Of a stretch of 45,818 nt of DNA, positions 17,385 through 26,212 are shown piece by piece. A model generated the notes under the pieces. That model was not told the origin of the DNA. It did no database searches and saw nothing but the letters and a program-made list of their open reading frames with translations. How positions within the stretch are numbered: position 1 is the first letter of the stretch; every line of letters starts with the position of its first letter. The stretch is taken from contig NZ_QMED01000013.1 of assembly GCF_003286125.1 (NCBI RefSeq), forward strand, positions 79,847-125,664, in the 5' to 3' direction. Origin of the DNA: Algibacillus agarilyticus (GTDB lineage: Bacteria > Pseudomonadota > Gammaproteobacteria > Enterobacterales > Alteromonadaceae). A program made the position numbers and the translations under genes.

Positions 17385-18319
17385 TCGGTTAACTCGATGT
17401 TCTGAATTGCGATGTCACAATCAATAGATTGATTGCCTTGCCGACTTAAAATAGCGCACATTTGATTAAAATGTTTATCTAATTGTAAAAGTACCTTTGC
17501 TTGCTCTGCTCCGGTTAATAACTTTAAATCATTTTCTATTGTGTGTTGAAAATCAGCAAGGCTAATGTTCTCTCTGTTGGCCATTAAGCCATAAGCGGCC
17601 TTTTTATTTTGCTGCGTGTAGTCGAGCGTTTGCTGCCAAGCAAGGTGCAACTTTTGCTTAAAGTCGGTTAAATTGCCTATTTTATTCGGATCGATTGAAA
17701 CCATATCGAGTATTTTTTTTGGTGTTTCTTTACTCGTAAATAAAGTGTTGTAGTGCGATGTTAAATTAATACTAATGGGCGGATAAGTAACAAACGCATC
17801 GATGGTTCCTTCCGCGAGGGCTCTTTCACCATCTAATTGCTCTACATTAACTAGCGTTACATCTTGTAAACTGAGTTCAACTTGAGCTAATGCTAAGCTT
17901 AAAACATAGATGCCGAGTGAATTAAGTTCTAGTCCTATTCGCTTCTGCTTTAATTGCTGAACGGCTTTAATGGTCGGATGCGCGACAATAATATCGCCAC
18001 CATTGGAATAATCGGTGACCAAAACGGGGGCTAACGTTCGATCGCCTAATGTAGCCGCTTGTAACACTTCAATAGACGTGCTTGCCATGCCATCAACATA
18101 GCCGGCATTAAATGCATGCAAGCCATCAGATAAAGAGGCTATTTGTATTAATTTTATATCTAACTCTTGATCAGCAAAAAAACCTTGTTGTTCTGCTAAA
18201 TAAAGTAATTCGTAGCCGGGCCAAGGGTTGAGTGCAATGCGCAATGTATTATTGGGTTTGGCGCAGCTTATGGTTATTACCGTTAATATAAAAAAAACAC
18301 TTGTTTTAAAGTAGAGCAA
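17381..18319 (-). CDS. Periplasmic solute-binding protein, NMT1/TauA-like, paired with the kinase
   Basis: Type II binding protein of the nitrate/sulfonate/thiamine-precursor class: RIALNPWPGYELLYLAEQQGFF (residues 26-47) is the family's opening strand and helix, and DGMASTSIEVLQAA and DAFVTYPPISINL line the usual ligand cleft. A hydrophobic signal (YFKTSVFFILTVITISC) ends in a Cys that may be lipidated, although the lipobox is poor. An in-frame stop two codons upstream forces the start to TTG 18319, which has AAGGAA well placed. No permease or ATPase gene is near. The 4-bp overlap with the sensor kinase suggests that it presents its ligand to the kinase's periplasmic domain rather than to a transporter. 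The ligand is unknown. Confidence 0.85.
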   Translation of the reverse strand: MLYFKTSVFFILTVITISCAKPNNTLRIALNPWPGYELLYLAEQQGFFADQELDIKLIQIASLSDGLHAFNAGYVDGMASTSIEVLQAATLGDRTLAPVLVTDYSNGGDIIVAHPTIKAVQQLKQKRIGLELNSLGIYVLSLALAQVELSLQDVTLVNVEQLDGERALAEGTIDAFVTYPPISINLTSHYNTLFTSKETPKKILDMVSIDPNKIGNLTDFKQKLHLAWQQTLDYTQQNKKAAYGLMANRENISLADFQHTIENDLKLLTGAEQAKVLLQLDKHFNQMCAILSRQGNQSIDCDIAIQNIELTE

Positions 18320-18397
18320 ACGTTAATTCCTTAACTGAAAAAATCGAATTATTCAGTGCATGAGTCTTTTGTCTTTAATACCTAATTTTCCTGAGTA

Positions 18398-18675
18398 TAT
18401 AGTCTTCTCGCTCAGGTTTTATGGTTCATTGTCAGCGCTTACTCTCGACTTTGGCTCCTGCGTCGTTCTAACACCTAAATCCATTTAGGCGGCCCCAATC
18501 ACATAGTAGAGCATATGCTCATGGCGTCTCGAAGCTTGCCTGCATGGATGCAGGTAAGGGGCGAGAGCAAGACGCGGTAGCTTTGACGGCTTTGCTTATC
18601 ATGGATGTAAGTACTTCGGTTGCGTCTGGAACTAGAAACCTGCCCCTAAAACCCGATCGCTTTGACGATAGTATA
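18398..18675 (+). mobile_element. TATAGTC element, copy 2 (longer)
   Basis: Inverted match of 14192-14369 with two inserted modules. One holds CCTAAATCCATTTAGG (18474-18489), the other CCTGCATGGATGCAGG (18539-18554). It also carries GAGCATATGCTC and a version of the CTTACAT hairpin (18595-18611). Ends are TATAGTCTTCTCGCTCAGG and GATCGCTTTGACGATAGTATA. It lies between the solute-binding gene and the ilv promoter and carries no gene. Confidence 0.75.
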
Positions 18676-18688
18676 AGCCGTCACTCTG

Positions 18689-18728
18689 GATCCGTCCTTT
18701 TTTAAACCAAGATAACGGATCTTTTTTT
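18689..18728 (+). terminator. Terminator-like hairpin upstream of the ilv promoter
   Basis: GATCCGT / ACGGATC with a 19-nt loop, then seven T on the plus strand. No plus-strand gene ends nearby, so it may insulate the ilv promoter from read-through or belong to the adjacent element. Confidence 0.55.
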
Positions 18729-18862
18729 ATCTGTGTTTTATGATCTTTGGGTACATTTAAATCGCGCGGGCGTTAACCGTGTTTTTTAAGCTAAGTTAGC
18801 CCTTTTGCGTTAAAAAAGAATGGTGAATGCGTAACTTAAAGCAATCGGTTATAAGAAACGCT

Positions 18863-18891
18863 TTGATCCAAATGGCGGTGTGTGTTATTAA
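18863..18891 (+). promoter_or_regulatory. Candidate ilv operon promoter
   Basis: TTGATC (18863-18868), 17-bp spacer, TATTAA (18886-18891), 53 bp before the leader-peptide ATG. Each box matches consensus at 4 of 6 positions. A second AT-rich -10 candidate (TATATA) follows at about 18894. Confidence 0.45.
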
Positions 18892-18943
18892 TTATATATC
18901 AGTGTGAGATAAAATTATTTATCAAAATTCAAGATTTGATTCT

Positions 18944-19024
18944 ATGAAATTATTAGCTTTAGTTGGAATTCTAGTCAGTGTGGTGGTCATTATTGTGACA
19001 TCGCGGGGGCTTTGTTCGGACTAA
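18944..19024 (+). CDS. ilvL: ilv operon leader peptide (IlvL type)
   Basis: 26-codon reading frame starting MKLLALVGILVSVVVIIV. It has five Leu, six Val and three Ile codons, and the ordinary-looking tail TSRGLCSD ends in TAA. Such a composition just before a terminator and ilvG is the signature of an attenuation leader; E. coli IlvL is similarly rich in these residues. The function is to measure charged Leu, Val and Ile tRNAs by ribosome stalling, not to make a working protein. Confidence 0.9.
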   Translation: MKLLALVGILVSVVVIIVTSRGLCSD

Positions 19025-19079
19025 AGATATTCACCGAATAAAAGGAACCCCCCGCATCGCAAGATTCGGGGGGTTTTTT
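19003..19079 (+). promoter_or_regulatory. ilv transcription attenuator
   Basis: Terminator: AACCCCCCG (19046-19054) pairs with CGGGGGGTT (19067-19075), followed by a T run to 19079. Antiterminator: GCGGGGG at 19003-19009, inside the leader peptide gene, is exactly complementary to CCCCCGC at 19049-19055 and so competes with the terminator. A ribosome at the leader stop codon would cover the first arm and let termination occur; a ribosome stalled earlier at Leu/Val/Ile codons leaves it free. Confidence 0.9.
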
Positions 19080-19171
19080 GATTGGGTTTTGTTAAAATAT
19101 TTTATTATAAAAATATTAATATATAGGTTGATTGGTTATATAAAATCAACTTTGACGGCGGAGAACACAGA

Positions 19172-20812
19172 ATGACAGGCGCACAGCTGGTTCTGAAAGT
19201 ACTACAGCAACATGGCATTAAGCATGTATTTGGTTACCCAGGTGGGGCGATCATGCCAATATATGATGCATTTTACGATTCTGATTTAAAACATTTTTTA
19301 TGTCGGCATGAGCAAGGTGCTGCTTTTTCAGCGGTTGGCTATGCACGTTCAACTAATGGCGTGGGTGTTTGCATGGCAACGTCTGGCCCCGGTGCGACTA
19401 ACTTAGTCACTGGCTTAGCCGATGCATTGTTAGATTCAATACCGGTTGTTGCTATAACAGGTCAGGTTTTTAGTTCACTAATGGGGACGGATGCTTTTCA
19501 GGAAGTCGATGTGCTTGGTATGAGCCTAGCGGTGACTAAGCATAGCTTTTTAGTTGAAGATATAAATGATCTAGCCAAAATTTTACATGAAGCCTTTGAG
19601 CTTGCTCAATCAGGTCGACCAGGCCCTGTTTTAGTGGATATTCCAAAAGATATTCAAATTGGTCAAGTTGATTTTGAGCCTTACCCGATACCTACGCGAG
19701 TATTGCCAGAATTTAACCTTGCCGATGTTGAAGCGGCTAAAGCGCTTATCCAGCAAGCTAAAAACCCTGTTGCCTATATAGGTGGCGGTGTGGGTATGGC
19801 CGATGCCGTTGATGAGTTAAATGAATTTTTACAAGCTACACAAATCCCAGCGGTATCGACTTTAAAAGGTTTAGGTACGATTGCTCCGGATTATCCTTAT
19901 TATACGGGTATGATCGGCATGCATGGCACAAAAGCGTCTAACTTAGCGGTACAAGAGTGTGATTTATTGATTTGTATTGGTGCGCGTTTTGATGATCGTG
20001 TTACTGGTAAGCTCGATACCTTTGCGCCAAATGCTAAGGTTATTCACCTTGATATCGATGTCGCCGAATTTGGTAAATTACGACAACCTGATGTGGCCAT
20101 AAAAGGTGATTTTAAACAGCTAATCCCTGCTTTAAAAACAAAGGTGGATATTACGCCATGGCAAGCTAAAATTAGCGCCTTAAATGTTGAACATGCATGG
20201 CGTTACGATGCACCGGGCGAAGGTGTTTTTGCCCCCGCATTGCTTAATGAGTTAAGTCAGCGTTTACCCACTAACCATGTGGTTAGTTGTGATGTAGGTC
20301 AACACCAAATGTGGGTTGCGCAGCACATGTCGTTTACGTCACCTTATAACCATTTATCAAGTGGTGGTGCCGGTACGATGGGCTTTGGTTTACCGGTTGC
20401 AATTGGTGCGCAAATCGCGCGTCCTAATACTACGTCGGTTGTTGTCACCGGTGACGGTTCATTTATGATGAATATTCAAGAATTAGGCACCATTAAACGC
20501 TTTAATTTACCAATTAAAATTGTATTACTTGATAACCAACGATTAGGCATGGTTAAACAATGGCAAGAATTGTTTTTTGAAGAGCGTTATTCAGAAACTA
20601 ATTTAAGTGACAACCCCGATTTTGTTGCGCTTGCTCGAGCATTTGATTTAACGGCTAAAACGATACATAGCAAATTTGAAGTCAGTGATGCAATAACACA
20701 AATGCTTGAAACTGACGGCCCTTATTTATTACATGTTGTTATTGATGATAAAGAAAACGTTTGGCCACTTGTTGCGCCTGGCAAAGCTAACCACGAAATG
20801 ATAGAAGGATAA
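19172..20812 (+). CDS. ilvG: Acetolactate synthase II, large subunit
   Basis: Thiamine-diphosphate enzyme condensing two pyruvates, or pyruvate and 2-oxobutyrate, in the first common step to valine, leucine and isoleucine. N-terminal [15 protein letters not shown] and [15 protein letters not shown] carry the catalytic Glu. The FAD/central domain begins near residue 190, and the TPP motif [30 protein letters not shown] starts near 428. At 546 aa and with the ending [15 protein letters not shown] it aligns end to end with E. coli IlvG, the valine-resistant isozyme. GGAG precedes ATG 19172. First structural gene after the attenuator, and the frame is intact, unlike in E. coli K-12. Confidence 0.96.
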   Translation: MTGAQLVLKVLQQHGIKHVFGYPGGAIMPIYDAFYDSDLKHFLCRHEQGAAFSAVGYARSTNGVGVCMATSGPGATNLVTGLADALLDSIPVVAITGQVFSSLMGTDAFQEVDVLGMSLAVTKHSFLVEDINDLAKILHEAFELAQSGRPGPVLVDIPKDIQIGQVDFEPYPIPTRVLPEFNLADVEAAKALIQQAKNPVAYIGGGVGMADAVDELNEFLQATQIPAVSTLKGLGTIAPDYPYYTGMIGMHGTKASNLAVQECDLLICIGARFDDRVTGKLDTFAPNAKVIHLDIDVAEFGKLRQPDVAIKGDFKQLIPALKTKVDITPWQAKISALNVEHAWRYDAPGEGVFAPALLNELSQRLPTNHVVSCDVGQHQMWVAQHMSFTSPYNHLSSGGAGTMGFGLPVAIGAQIARPNTTSVVVTGDGSFMMNIQELGTIKRFNLPIKIVLLDNQRLGMVKQWQELFFEERYSETNLSDNPDFVALARAFDLTAKTIHSKFEVSDAITQMLETDGPYLLHVVIDDKENVWPLVAPGKANHEMIEG

Positions 20813-20816
20813 AAAG

Positions 20817-21083
20817 ATGATAAGACACCGCTTTAATATTGTAGCCAAACAACAACCTGCTACCGTGGAACGTGTACTTCGAGTCGTCCGTCATCGTGGT
20901 TTTATTTTACAATCAGTCAACGTTTCATCTTCCGATAAAGCGCAAGTTGAAATAGAATTAACGGTATCGGGTGAAAGACCAATCGAAACACTGCAAACAC
21001 AGTTAGATAAATTGTATGATATCGCCCATTTAGAATTAATATCTGCCGATACAGCTGCGCAAGCCGCTAGTATTCGCGCGTAA
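20817..21083 (+). CDS. ilvM: Acetolactate synthase II, small subunit
   Basis: 88-aa regulatory subunit that stabilises and activates the large subunit. It is a single ACT-like domain (FNIVAKQQPATVERVLRVVRHRGFILQSVNVS, then a VEIELTVSGERPIETLQTQL strand-helix), the form of E. coli IlvM. It begins 4 bp after the ilvG stop codon, so translation is probably coupled. Confidence 0.94.
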   Translation: MIRHRFNIVAKQQPATVERVLRVVRHRGFILQSVNVSSSDKAQVEIELTVSGERPIETLQTQLDKLYDIAHLELISADTAAQAASIRA

Positions 21084-21100
21084 TTAGGAAGCATTCCATT

Positions 21101-22030
21101 ATGAGTACTACAAAATTTCCAGAGTTAATTTGGTATAACGGTGAAATTAAGCCATGGGCCGAAGCGCAAGTACATGTTGTATGTCATGCTATCCATTACG
21201 GTTCTTCTGTATTTGAAGGTGTACGTTGTTATAACACACCAAAAGGCCCTGCAATCTTCCGTTTGCAAGAGCATACACGTCGATTGTTTGATTCTGCCAA
21301 AATCTATCGTTTTGATTTAGGCTATACCCCAGAGCAAATTAACCAAGCGTGTAAAGATATCGTGCTGCAAAATGGTTTTAAAGATGCTTACTTACGTCCT
21401 TTCGGTTTTATGGGCGCGCATGGTTTAGGTTTAAACCCACCTAAAGTACCTTTAGATGTTTCCGTTATTGCACTTGAGTGGGGTTCTTATTTAGGTGAAG
21501 AAAGCTTAGTTAACGGTGTTGATGCTGCGATCACATCTTGGAATCGTTTAGCGCCAAACACAATGCCTACGGGGGCCAAAGCCGGTGGTAACTACTTGTC
21601 TTCTATCTTGATCACAACTGAAGCTAAGCGTCATGGTTATGTTGAAGGTATTGGTTTAGATCACAATGGCACCGTTTCTGAAGGTGCAGGCGAAAACTTA
21701 TTTGTTATTCGTGATGGCGTTATTAATACGCCTCCATTAACCGCGGGTATTTTGCCGGGCATCACGCGTAGTACTATCATGACGTTAGCAAACGATTTAG
21801 GCTACACAGTGAATGAACAAGCATTACCACGTGAAGCTTTATATTTAGCTGATGAAGTCTTTATGTGTGGCAGTGCGGCAGAAGTTGTTCCAGTGCGCAG
21901 TGTTGATCAAATTGTAGTGGGTGACGGTAAACGTGGACCTATTACGGAAGTATTGCAAAAAGCGTACTTCGATTTGGTAAAAGGTGTCAGTGAAGATAAA
22001 TATGGCTGGTTAACCTACCTTAACGATTAA
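21101..22030 (+). CDS. ilvE: Branched-chain amino acid aminotransferase
   Basis: PLP fold-type IV transaminase doing the last step of valine, leucine and isoleucine synthesis with glutamate as donor. The PLP lysine lies in PTGAKAGGNYLSS near residue 160. GTVSEGAGENLFVI (about 190-203) is the family signature, and HAIHYGSSVFEGVR lines the substrate pocket. Length 309 aa as in E. coli. It lies 17 bp after ilvM in the operon. GGAAGC just before the ATG serves as ribosome binding site. Confidence 0.96.
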   Translation: MSTTKFPELIWYNGEIKPWAEAQVHVVCHAIHYGSSVFEGVRCYNTPKGPAIFRLQEHTRRLFDSAKIYRFDLGYTPEQINQACKDIVLQNGFKDAYLRPFGFMGAHGLGLNPPKVPLDVSVIALEWGSYLGEESLVNGVDAAITSWNRLAPNTMPTGAKAGGNYLSSILITTEAKRHGYVEGIGLDHNGTVSEGAGENLFVIRDGVINTPPLTAGILPGITRSTIMTLANDLGYTVNEQALPREALYLADEVFMCGSAAEVVPVRSVDQIVVGDGKRGPITEVLQKAYFDLVKGVSEDKYGWLTYLND

Positions 22031-22089
22031 TTACCGAATTTTTACAAAGTTGGACTTTCATCGGTCGTACTTTCGTAGGTAATATTAAT

Positions 22090-22129
22090 AACGTCGATCG
22101 CCGTTGTTGCACGTTTCATCGACGTTTTT
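22090..22129 (+). terminator. Hairpin with T tract in the ilvE-ilvD gap
   Basis: AACGTCGAT (22090-22098) pairs with ATCGACGTT (22118-22126), loop of 19, followed by TTT and AT-rich sequence. The T tract is modest. In the 194-bp gap it may give partial termination and so uneven expression of ilvGME and ilvDA, or simply stabilise the upstream message. Confidence 0.5.
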
Positions 22130-22224
22130 ATATTTTAATATTACTTCTTAAATTACAATGTTGTGCACGCATTGTGAACTCAAATTTGTCGGGTTAACCG
22201 ACTATCAAATTAAAGGTATTTAAC

Positions 22225-24069
22225 ATGCCAAAGTTAAGATCGGCTACATCTACTCAAGGCCGTAATATGGCTGGTGCTCGTGCATTATGGCGCGCGACCG
22301 GTGTGAACGACAATGATTTCGGTAAGCCAATTATTGCGGTTTCTAACTCATTTACCCAATTTGTGCCTGGCCATGTTCATTTAAAAGATATGGGGCAACT
22401 GGTTGCGCGTAGTATTGAAGCTGCGGGCGGTATCGCTAAAGAATTTAATACGATAGCGGTTGATGATGGTATCGCTATGGGTCACGACGGCATGTTATAT
22501 AGCTTGCCATCACGTGATTTGATTGCCGATTCAGTTGAATACATGGTTAATGCACATTGTGCCGATGCTATCGTGTGTATTTCTAACTGCGACAAAATTA
22601 CTCCTGGTATGTTAAATGCTTCGATGCGTTTAAATATTCCGGTTATTTTTGTTTCGGGCGGCCCAATGGAAGCAGGTAAAACCAAGCTTTCAGACAAAAT
22701 TATTCATCTTGATTTAGTTGATGCCATGATTGCGGGGGCAAACCCGAATGTATCAGACGAAGAAAGTGAAAAGATTGAACGTTCAGCCTGTCCAACATGT
22801 GGTTCATGCTCAGGTATGTTCACGGCTAACTCAATGAACTGCTTAACCGAAGCACTAGGTTTATCATTACCGGGTAATGGTTCAATGTTGGCAACGCATG
22901 CCGATCGTGAAGCGTTATTTAAAGAAGCCGGTTCACGCATTGTTGAATTGTGTAAACAATACTATGAAGGTGATGATGAATCGGTATTGCCTCGCAGTAT
23001 TGCTAACCGTCAAGCTTTTGAAAATGCCATGGCATTAGATATTTCAATGGGTGGTTCAACGAATACGGTTCTGCATTTATTAGCGGCAGCTCAAGAAGGT
23101 GAAATTGACTTTGATATGTCAGTTATCGACGAAATGTCGCGCCGTATTCCTAACTTAAGTAAAGTAGCGCCAGCTGTACAACATTACCATATGGAAGATG
23201 TTCACCGTGCGGGTGGCGTGATGGGCTTACTTGGCGAGTTAGATCGCGCTGGTTTACTGCATACCGATGTTACGCATGTTGCGGGTGGCACACTTGCTGA
23301 TGTATTAGCGAAGTGGGACATTGTGGTGACCGAAGATGAAGCCGTCAAAACATTCTATAAAGCCGGTCCAGCAGGTATTCGTACCACTCAAGCGTTTTCA
23401 CAAGATTGTCGATATCCAACATTAGATGACGACCGTGCAAATGGTTGTATTCGTAATTTAGACAATGCTTATAGTTTAGATGGTGGCTTAGCGGTATTAG
23501 CCGGTAATGTAGCGGTTGATGGCTGTATTGTTAAAACGGCAGGCGTTGATGAAGAGTGCTTAGTTTTCTCTGGCCCTGCAATCGTATTTGAAAGCCAAGA
23601 TGATGCCGTTAAAGGTATTTTAGGTGACAAAGTTAAAGCGGGTGATGTGGTTGTTATTCGTTATGAAGGGCCTAAAGGTGGTCCGGGTATGCAAGAAATG
23701 CTTTACCCAACGACTTATCTTAAATCTAAAGGTTTAGGCAAAGCGTGTGCATTAATTACCGATGGTCGATTCTCAGGTGGTACCTCAGGTTTATCTATTG
23801 GTCACGTATCACCAGAAGCCGCAAGTGGTGGGGCAATTGCGCTAGTACGTGATGGCGACATCATTAACATCGACATTCCTAAACGCGATATTATTTTAGC
23901 AGTATCAGATGAAGAGCTCGCTAAGCGTCGTGCAGAGCAAGACGTTGCGGGTTGGAAGCCAGCTTTACCACGTCCACGTAAAGTATCATTTGCTTTAAAA
24001 ACATTTGGTATGTTTGCCACGTCAGCCGATAAAGGCGCTGTGCGTGACAAATCAATGTTTGAAGATTAA
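22225..24069 (+). CDS. ilvD: Dihydroxy-acid dehydratase
   Basis: Iron-sulfur dehydratase forming the 2-oxo acids of valine and isoleucine. Signature 1 is [15 protein letters not shown] (Cys ligand, about residue 119-133); signature 2 is [24 protein letters not shown] near 192; the C-terminal [21 protein letters not shown] follows. The three cysteines needed for the cluster are present. Length of 614 aa matches E. coli (616). It starts with AAAGGTATTTAAC before ATG 22225. Confidence 0.96.
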   Translation: MPKLRSATSTQGRNMAGARALWRATGVNDNDFGKPIIAVSNSFTQFVPGHVHLKDMGQLVARSIEAAGGIAKEFNTIAVDDGIAMGHDGMLYSLPSRDLIADSVEYMVNAHCADAIVCISNCDKITPGMLNASMRLNIPVIFVSGGPMEAGKTKLSDKIIHLDLVDAMIAGANPNVSDEESEKIERSACPTCGSCSGMFTANSMNCLTEALGLSLPGNGSMLATHADREALFKEAGSRIVELCKQYYEGDDESVLPRSIANRQAFENAMALDISMGGSTNTVLHLLAAAQEGEIDFDMSVIDEMSRRIPNLSKVAPAVQHYHMEDVHRAGGVMGLLGELDRAGLLHTDVTHVAGGTLADVLAKWDIVVTEDEAVKTFYKAGPAGIRTTQAFSQDCRYPTLDDDRANGCIRNLDNAYSLDGGLAVLAGNVAVDGCIVKTAGVDEECLVFSGPAIVFESQDDAVKGILGDKVKAGDVVVIRYEGPKGGPGMQEMLYPTTYLKSKGLGKACALITDGRFSGGTSGLSIGHVSPEAASGGAIALVRDGDIINIDIPKRDIILAVSDEELAKRRAEQDVAGWKPALPRPRKVSFALKTFGMFATSADKGAVRDKSMFED

Positions 24070-24170
24070 TCAAACATGATGCCCAAACTGCTTGGGTAAT
24101 ATTTATATCAATACGAATGTCGGACTTGTTCCGGCATTTCATTATTAGCGCCACCAATTTGGAAACCAAC

Positions 24171-25712
24171 ATGTCAAACCCTGTTAGCCCTGATGCGTAT
24201 TTACGCAAGATATTATTAGCCCCCGTTTATGACGTTGCTAAAAATACCGATTTAAATGTAATGAGCAAATTATCAGAGCGCTTAGGGCACGATATTTGGT
24301 TAAAGCGAGAAGATCAACAACCGGTTAAATCGTTTAAATTGCGAGGCGCTTATAATAAATTAGCCAGTTTAACGAATGATCAACGTTCGCTGGGTGTGAT
24401 TGCCGCTTCGGCTGGCAATCATGCGCAGGGTTTAGCGTTATCGGCTAAACGCATGCAAGTTAAAGCGACTATTGTTATGCCAGAAACCACCCCCGATATC
24501 AAAGTGAGTGCGGTACGCACATTTGGTGGTGAATGGGTTAATGTTGTTTTACAGGGTAAAAACTTTGATAGCGCCAGTGCTGAAGCGCAGCGCTTATCAA
24601 AAGTGCATGGTTTAACCATGGTGCATCCGTTTGATGACCCCGATGTTATCGCGGGTCAAGGCACCATAGGCAAAGAATTATTTGATGCCAAACGTGATAT
24701 TGATACCTTATTTATCGCCGTGGGTGGCGGTGGTTTAGTGGCGGGTATTGCGGTATACATGAAGCAACTCAACCCTAATTTACGCATTGTTGCCGTTGAA
24801 GCAGAAGATTCTGCTTGTTTAAAAGCTGCATTCGATAAAGGTGAGCAAACCACACTCGATACCGTTGGTATTTTTGCTGATGGCGTTGCGGTTAGGACTA
24901 TCGGAGCCGAAACCTTTCGACTGTGTCAGCAATATGTCGATGAAGTGATCACGGTAAGCTCGGATGAGATTTGCGCCGCGATTAAAGACATATTTGATGA
25001 TACACGTGCTATTGCTGAGCCTGCTGGTGCGCTATCGGTTGCCGGTATTAAAAAATGGTTGAGTACCAACACACCAGAAACAAAGCAACAATTTGCTGGT
25101 ATTTTATGTGGTTCAAACATAAATTTTCATACGTTACGCTATGTTTCAGAACGTTGCGAATTAGGTGAAGGCCGTGAAGCGATTATTGCTGCCACGATCC
25201 CAGAAGTTAAAGGGGCATTCCGTGAGTTCTGTGACGTATTAGGGAATCGAACGATCACCGAATTTAATTATCGGTATACGCCCGAAACTGCGGCAAATGT
25301 GTTTGTAGGTGTTCGCTTACGCCGTGGCGAAGAAGAATTAAAAGAAGTGCTTACCGATTTAACCAATGAAGGTATCGATTGGGTTAATTTAACCGATAAC
25401 GAAGTGGCTAAGTTGCATGTACGTTACATGATTGGTGGTCGAGTTAATCAGCTGCCTAATGAGCGTTTATATAGTTTTGAGTTTCCTCAGTTGCCTGGCG
25501 CACTGGCTAGCTTCTTACATACATTAGGTGGATTATGGAATATCACATTATTTCATTATCGTAACCATGATGCCGCTGATGCAATGGTTTTAGTGGGGTT
25601 TGATGTACCGGGTGAACAAGTTGATGATCTTGAAAATCACTTATCAACCTTGGGTTACAATTACTCAGACGAGACTGAAAACCCAGCGTTTCACTATTTT
25701 TTAAAATCGTAA
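24171..25712 (+). CDS. ilvA: Biosynthetic threonine deaminase
   Basis: PLP enzyme turning threonine into 2-oxobutyrate, the committed step to isoleucine. The PLP lysine is in QQPVKSFKLRGAYNKL near residue 46-61, and the glycine-rich phosphate loop in VGGGGLVAG near 185. The last 190 residues are two ACT-like regulatory domains (EREAIIAATIPEVKGAF-type and ERLYSFEFPQLPGALASFL), so it is the long, isoleucine-inhibited form. I start it at ATG 24171 (513 aa, against 514 in E. coli), where GGAAA is well spaced. The frame opens 18 codons earlier at 24117 with no family similarity there. Last gene of ilvGMEDA. Confidence 0.95.
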   Translation: MSNPVSPDAYLRKILLAPVYDVAKNTDLNVMSKLSERLGHDIWLKREDQQPVKSFKLRGAYNKLASLTNDQRSLGVIAASAGNHAQGLALSAKRMQVKATIVMPETTPDIKVSAVRTFGGEWVNVVLQGKNFDSASAEAQRLSKVHGLTMVHPFDDPDVIAGQGTIGKELFDAKRDIDTLFIAVGGGGLVAGIAVYMKQLNPNLRIVAVEAEDSACLKAAFDKGEQTTLDTVGIFADGVAVRTIGAETFRLCQQYVDEVITVSSDEICAAIKDIFDDTRAIAEPAGALSVAGIKKWLSTNTPETKQQFAGILCGSNINFHTLRYVSERCELGEGREAIIAATIPEVKGAFREFCDVLGNRTITEFNYRYTPETAANVFVGVRLRRGEEELKEVLTDLTNEGIDWVNLTDNEVAKLHVRYMIGGRVNQLPNERLYSFEFPQLPGALASFLHTLGGLWNITLFHYRNHDAADAMVLVGFDVPGEQVDDLENHLSTLGYNYSDETENPAFHYFLKS

Positions 25713-25921
25713 GCGATAACGCTTGAATCGAAGGTTTGAATTTATCGTATACATAGCACACTTAAATAGAACACGATTTCGATTAGGTTAATGAGGATGA
25801 TTAACGTCAGTCATCCCTATTAACTCGCTTTTCATATTAAACCTGCATAAATTACCCGTCTCAAATGATGATCTAAGGTGTTGCATTACACCCCCATTAT
25901 GACTCTCATTACTGTGTTTTT

Positions 25922-26111
25922 TTTGTCATACCAATTTTTAGTTGTATTATTTTTAACTCTTTTTTTGTATTTTTATATTTAATAAGGGGTAATGTAATAA
26001 TAATATTTTATAAAAATAAATATATTTTTCAATTTACATAAATAGATAAGTTATTGTTTATAAGTTACTTATCTATGTTTTTATTCTGTTTTATATAATT
26101 GGTAATTCCAA
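25922..26111. promoter_or_regulatory. AT-rich gap before the alginate lyase, with two operator-like palindromes and a hairpin
   Basis: The 500-bp gap 25713-26212 has no gene. TTTGTCATACCAA (25922-25934) and TTGGTAATTCCAA (26099-26111) resemble the palindrome at 26178. Between them ATAGATAAGT / ACTTATCTAT (26042-26051 and 26067-26076) is a perfect 10-bp inverted repeat followed by a T run, possibly the ilv operon terminator. The ATACCAAT motifs could instead be remnants of the MITE type at 282-531. Confidence 0.4.
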
Positions 26112-26177
26112 TTGTTAAAAAATAGTAATGACATTGTAAAAATAGATCTATATGATGATTGAGCATTAAATAACCAG

Positions 26178-26190
26178 TTGGTCATACCAA
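26178..26190 (+). promoter_or_regulatory. GntR/FadR-type palindrome before the alginate lyase
   Basis: TTGGTCATACCAA is a perfect palindrome around CAT and fits the FadR-subfamily GntR consensus TNGTNNNACNA. It ends 22 bp before the lyase start codon, where a repressor would block transcription. The regulator is not in this window. Confidence 0.5.
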
Positions 26191-26212
26191 TAATAAAGAT
26201 AAGTGGATGTAT

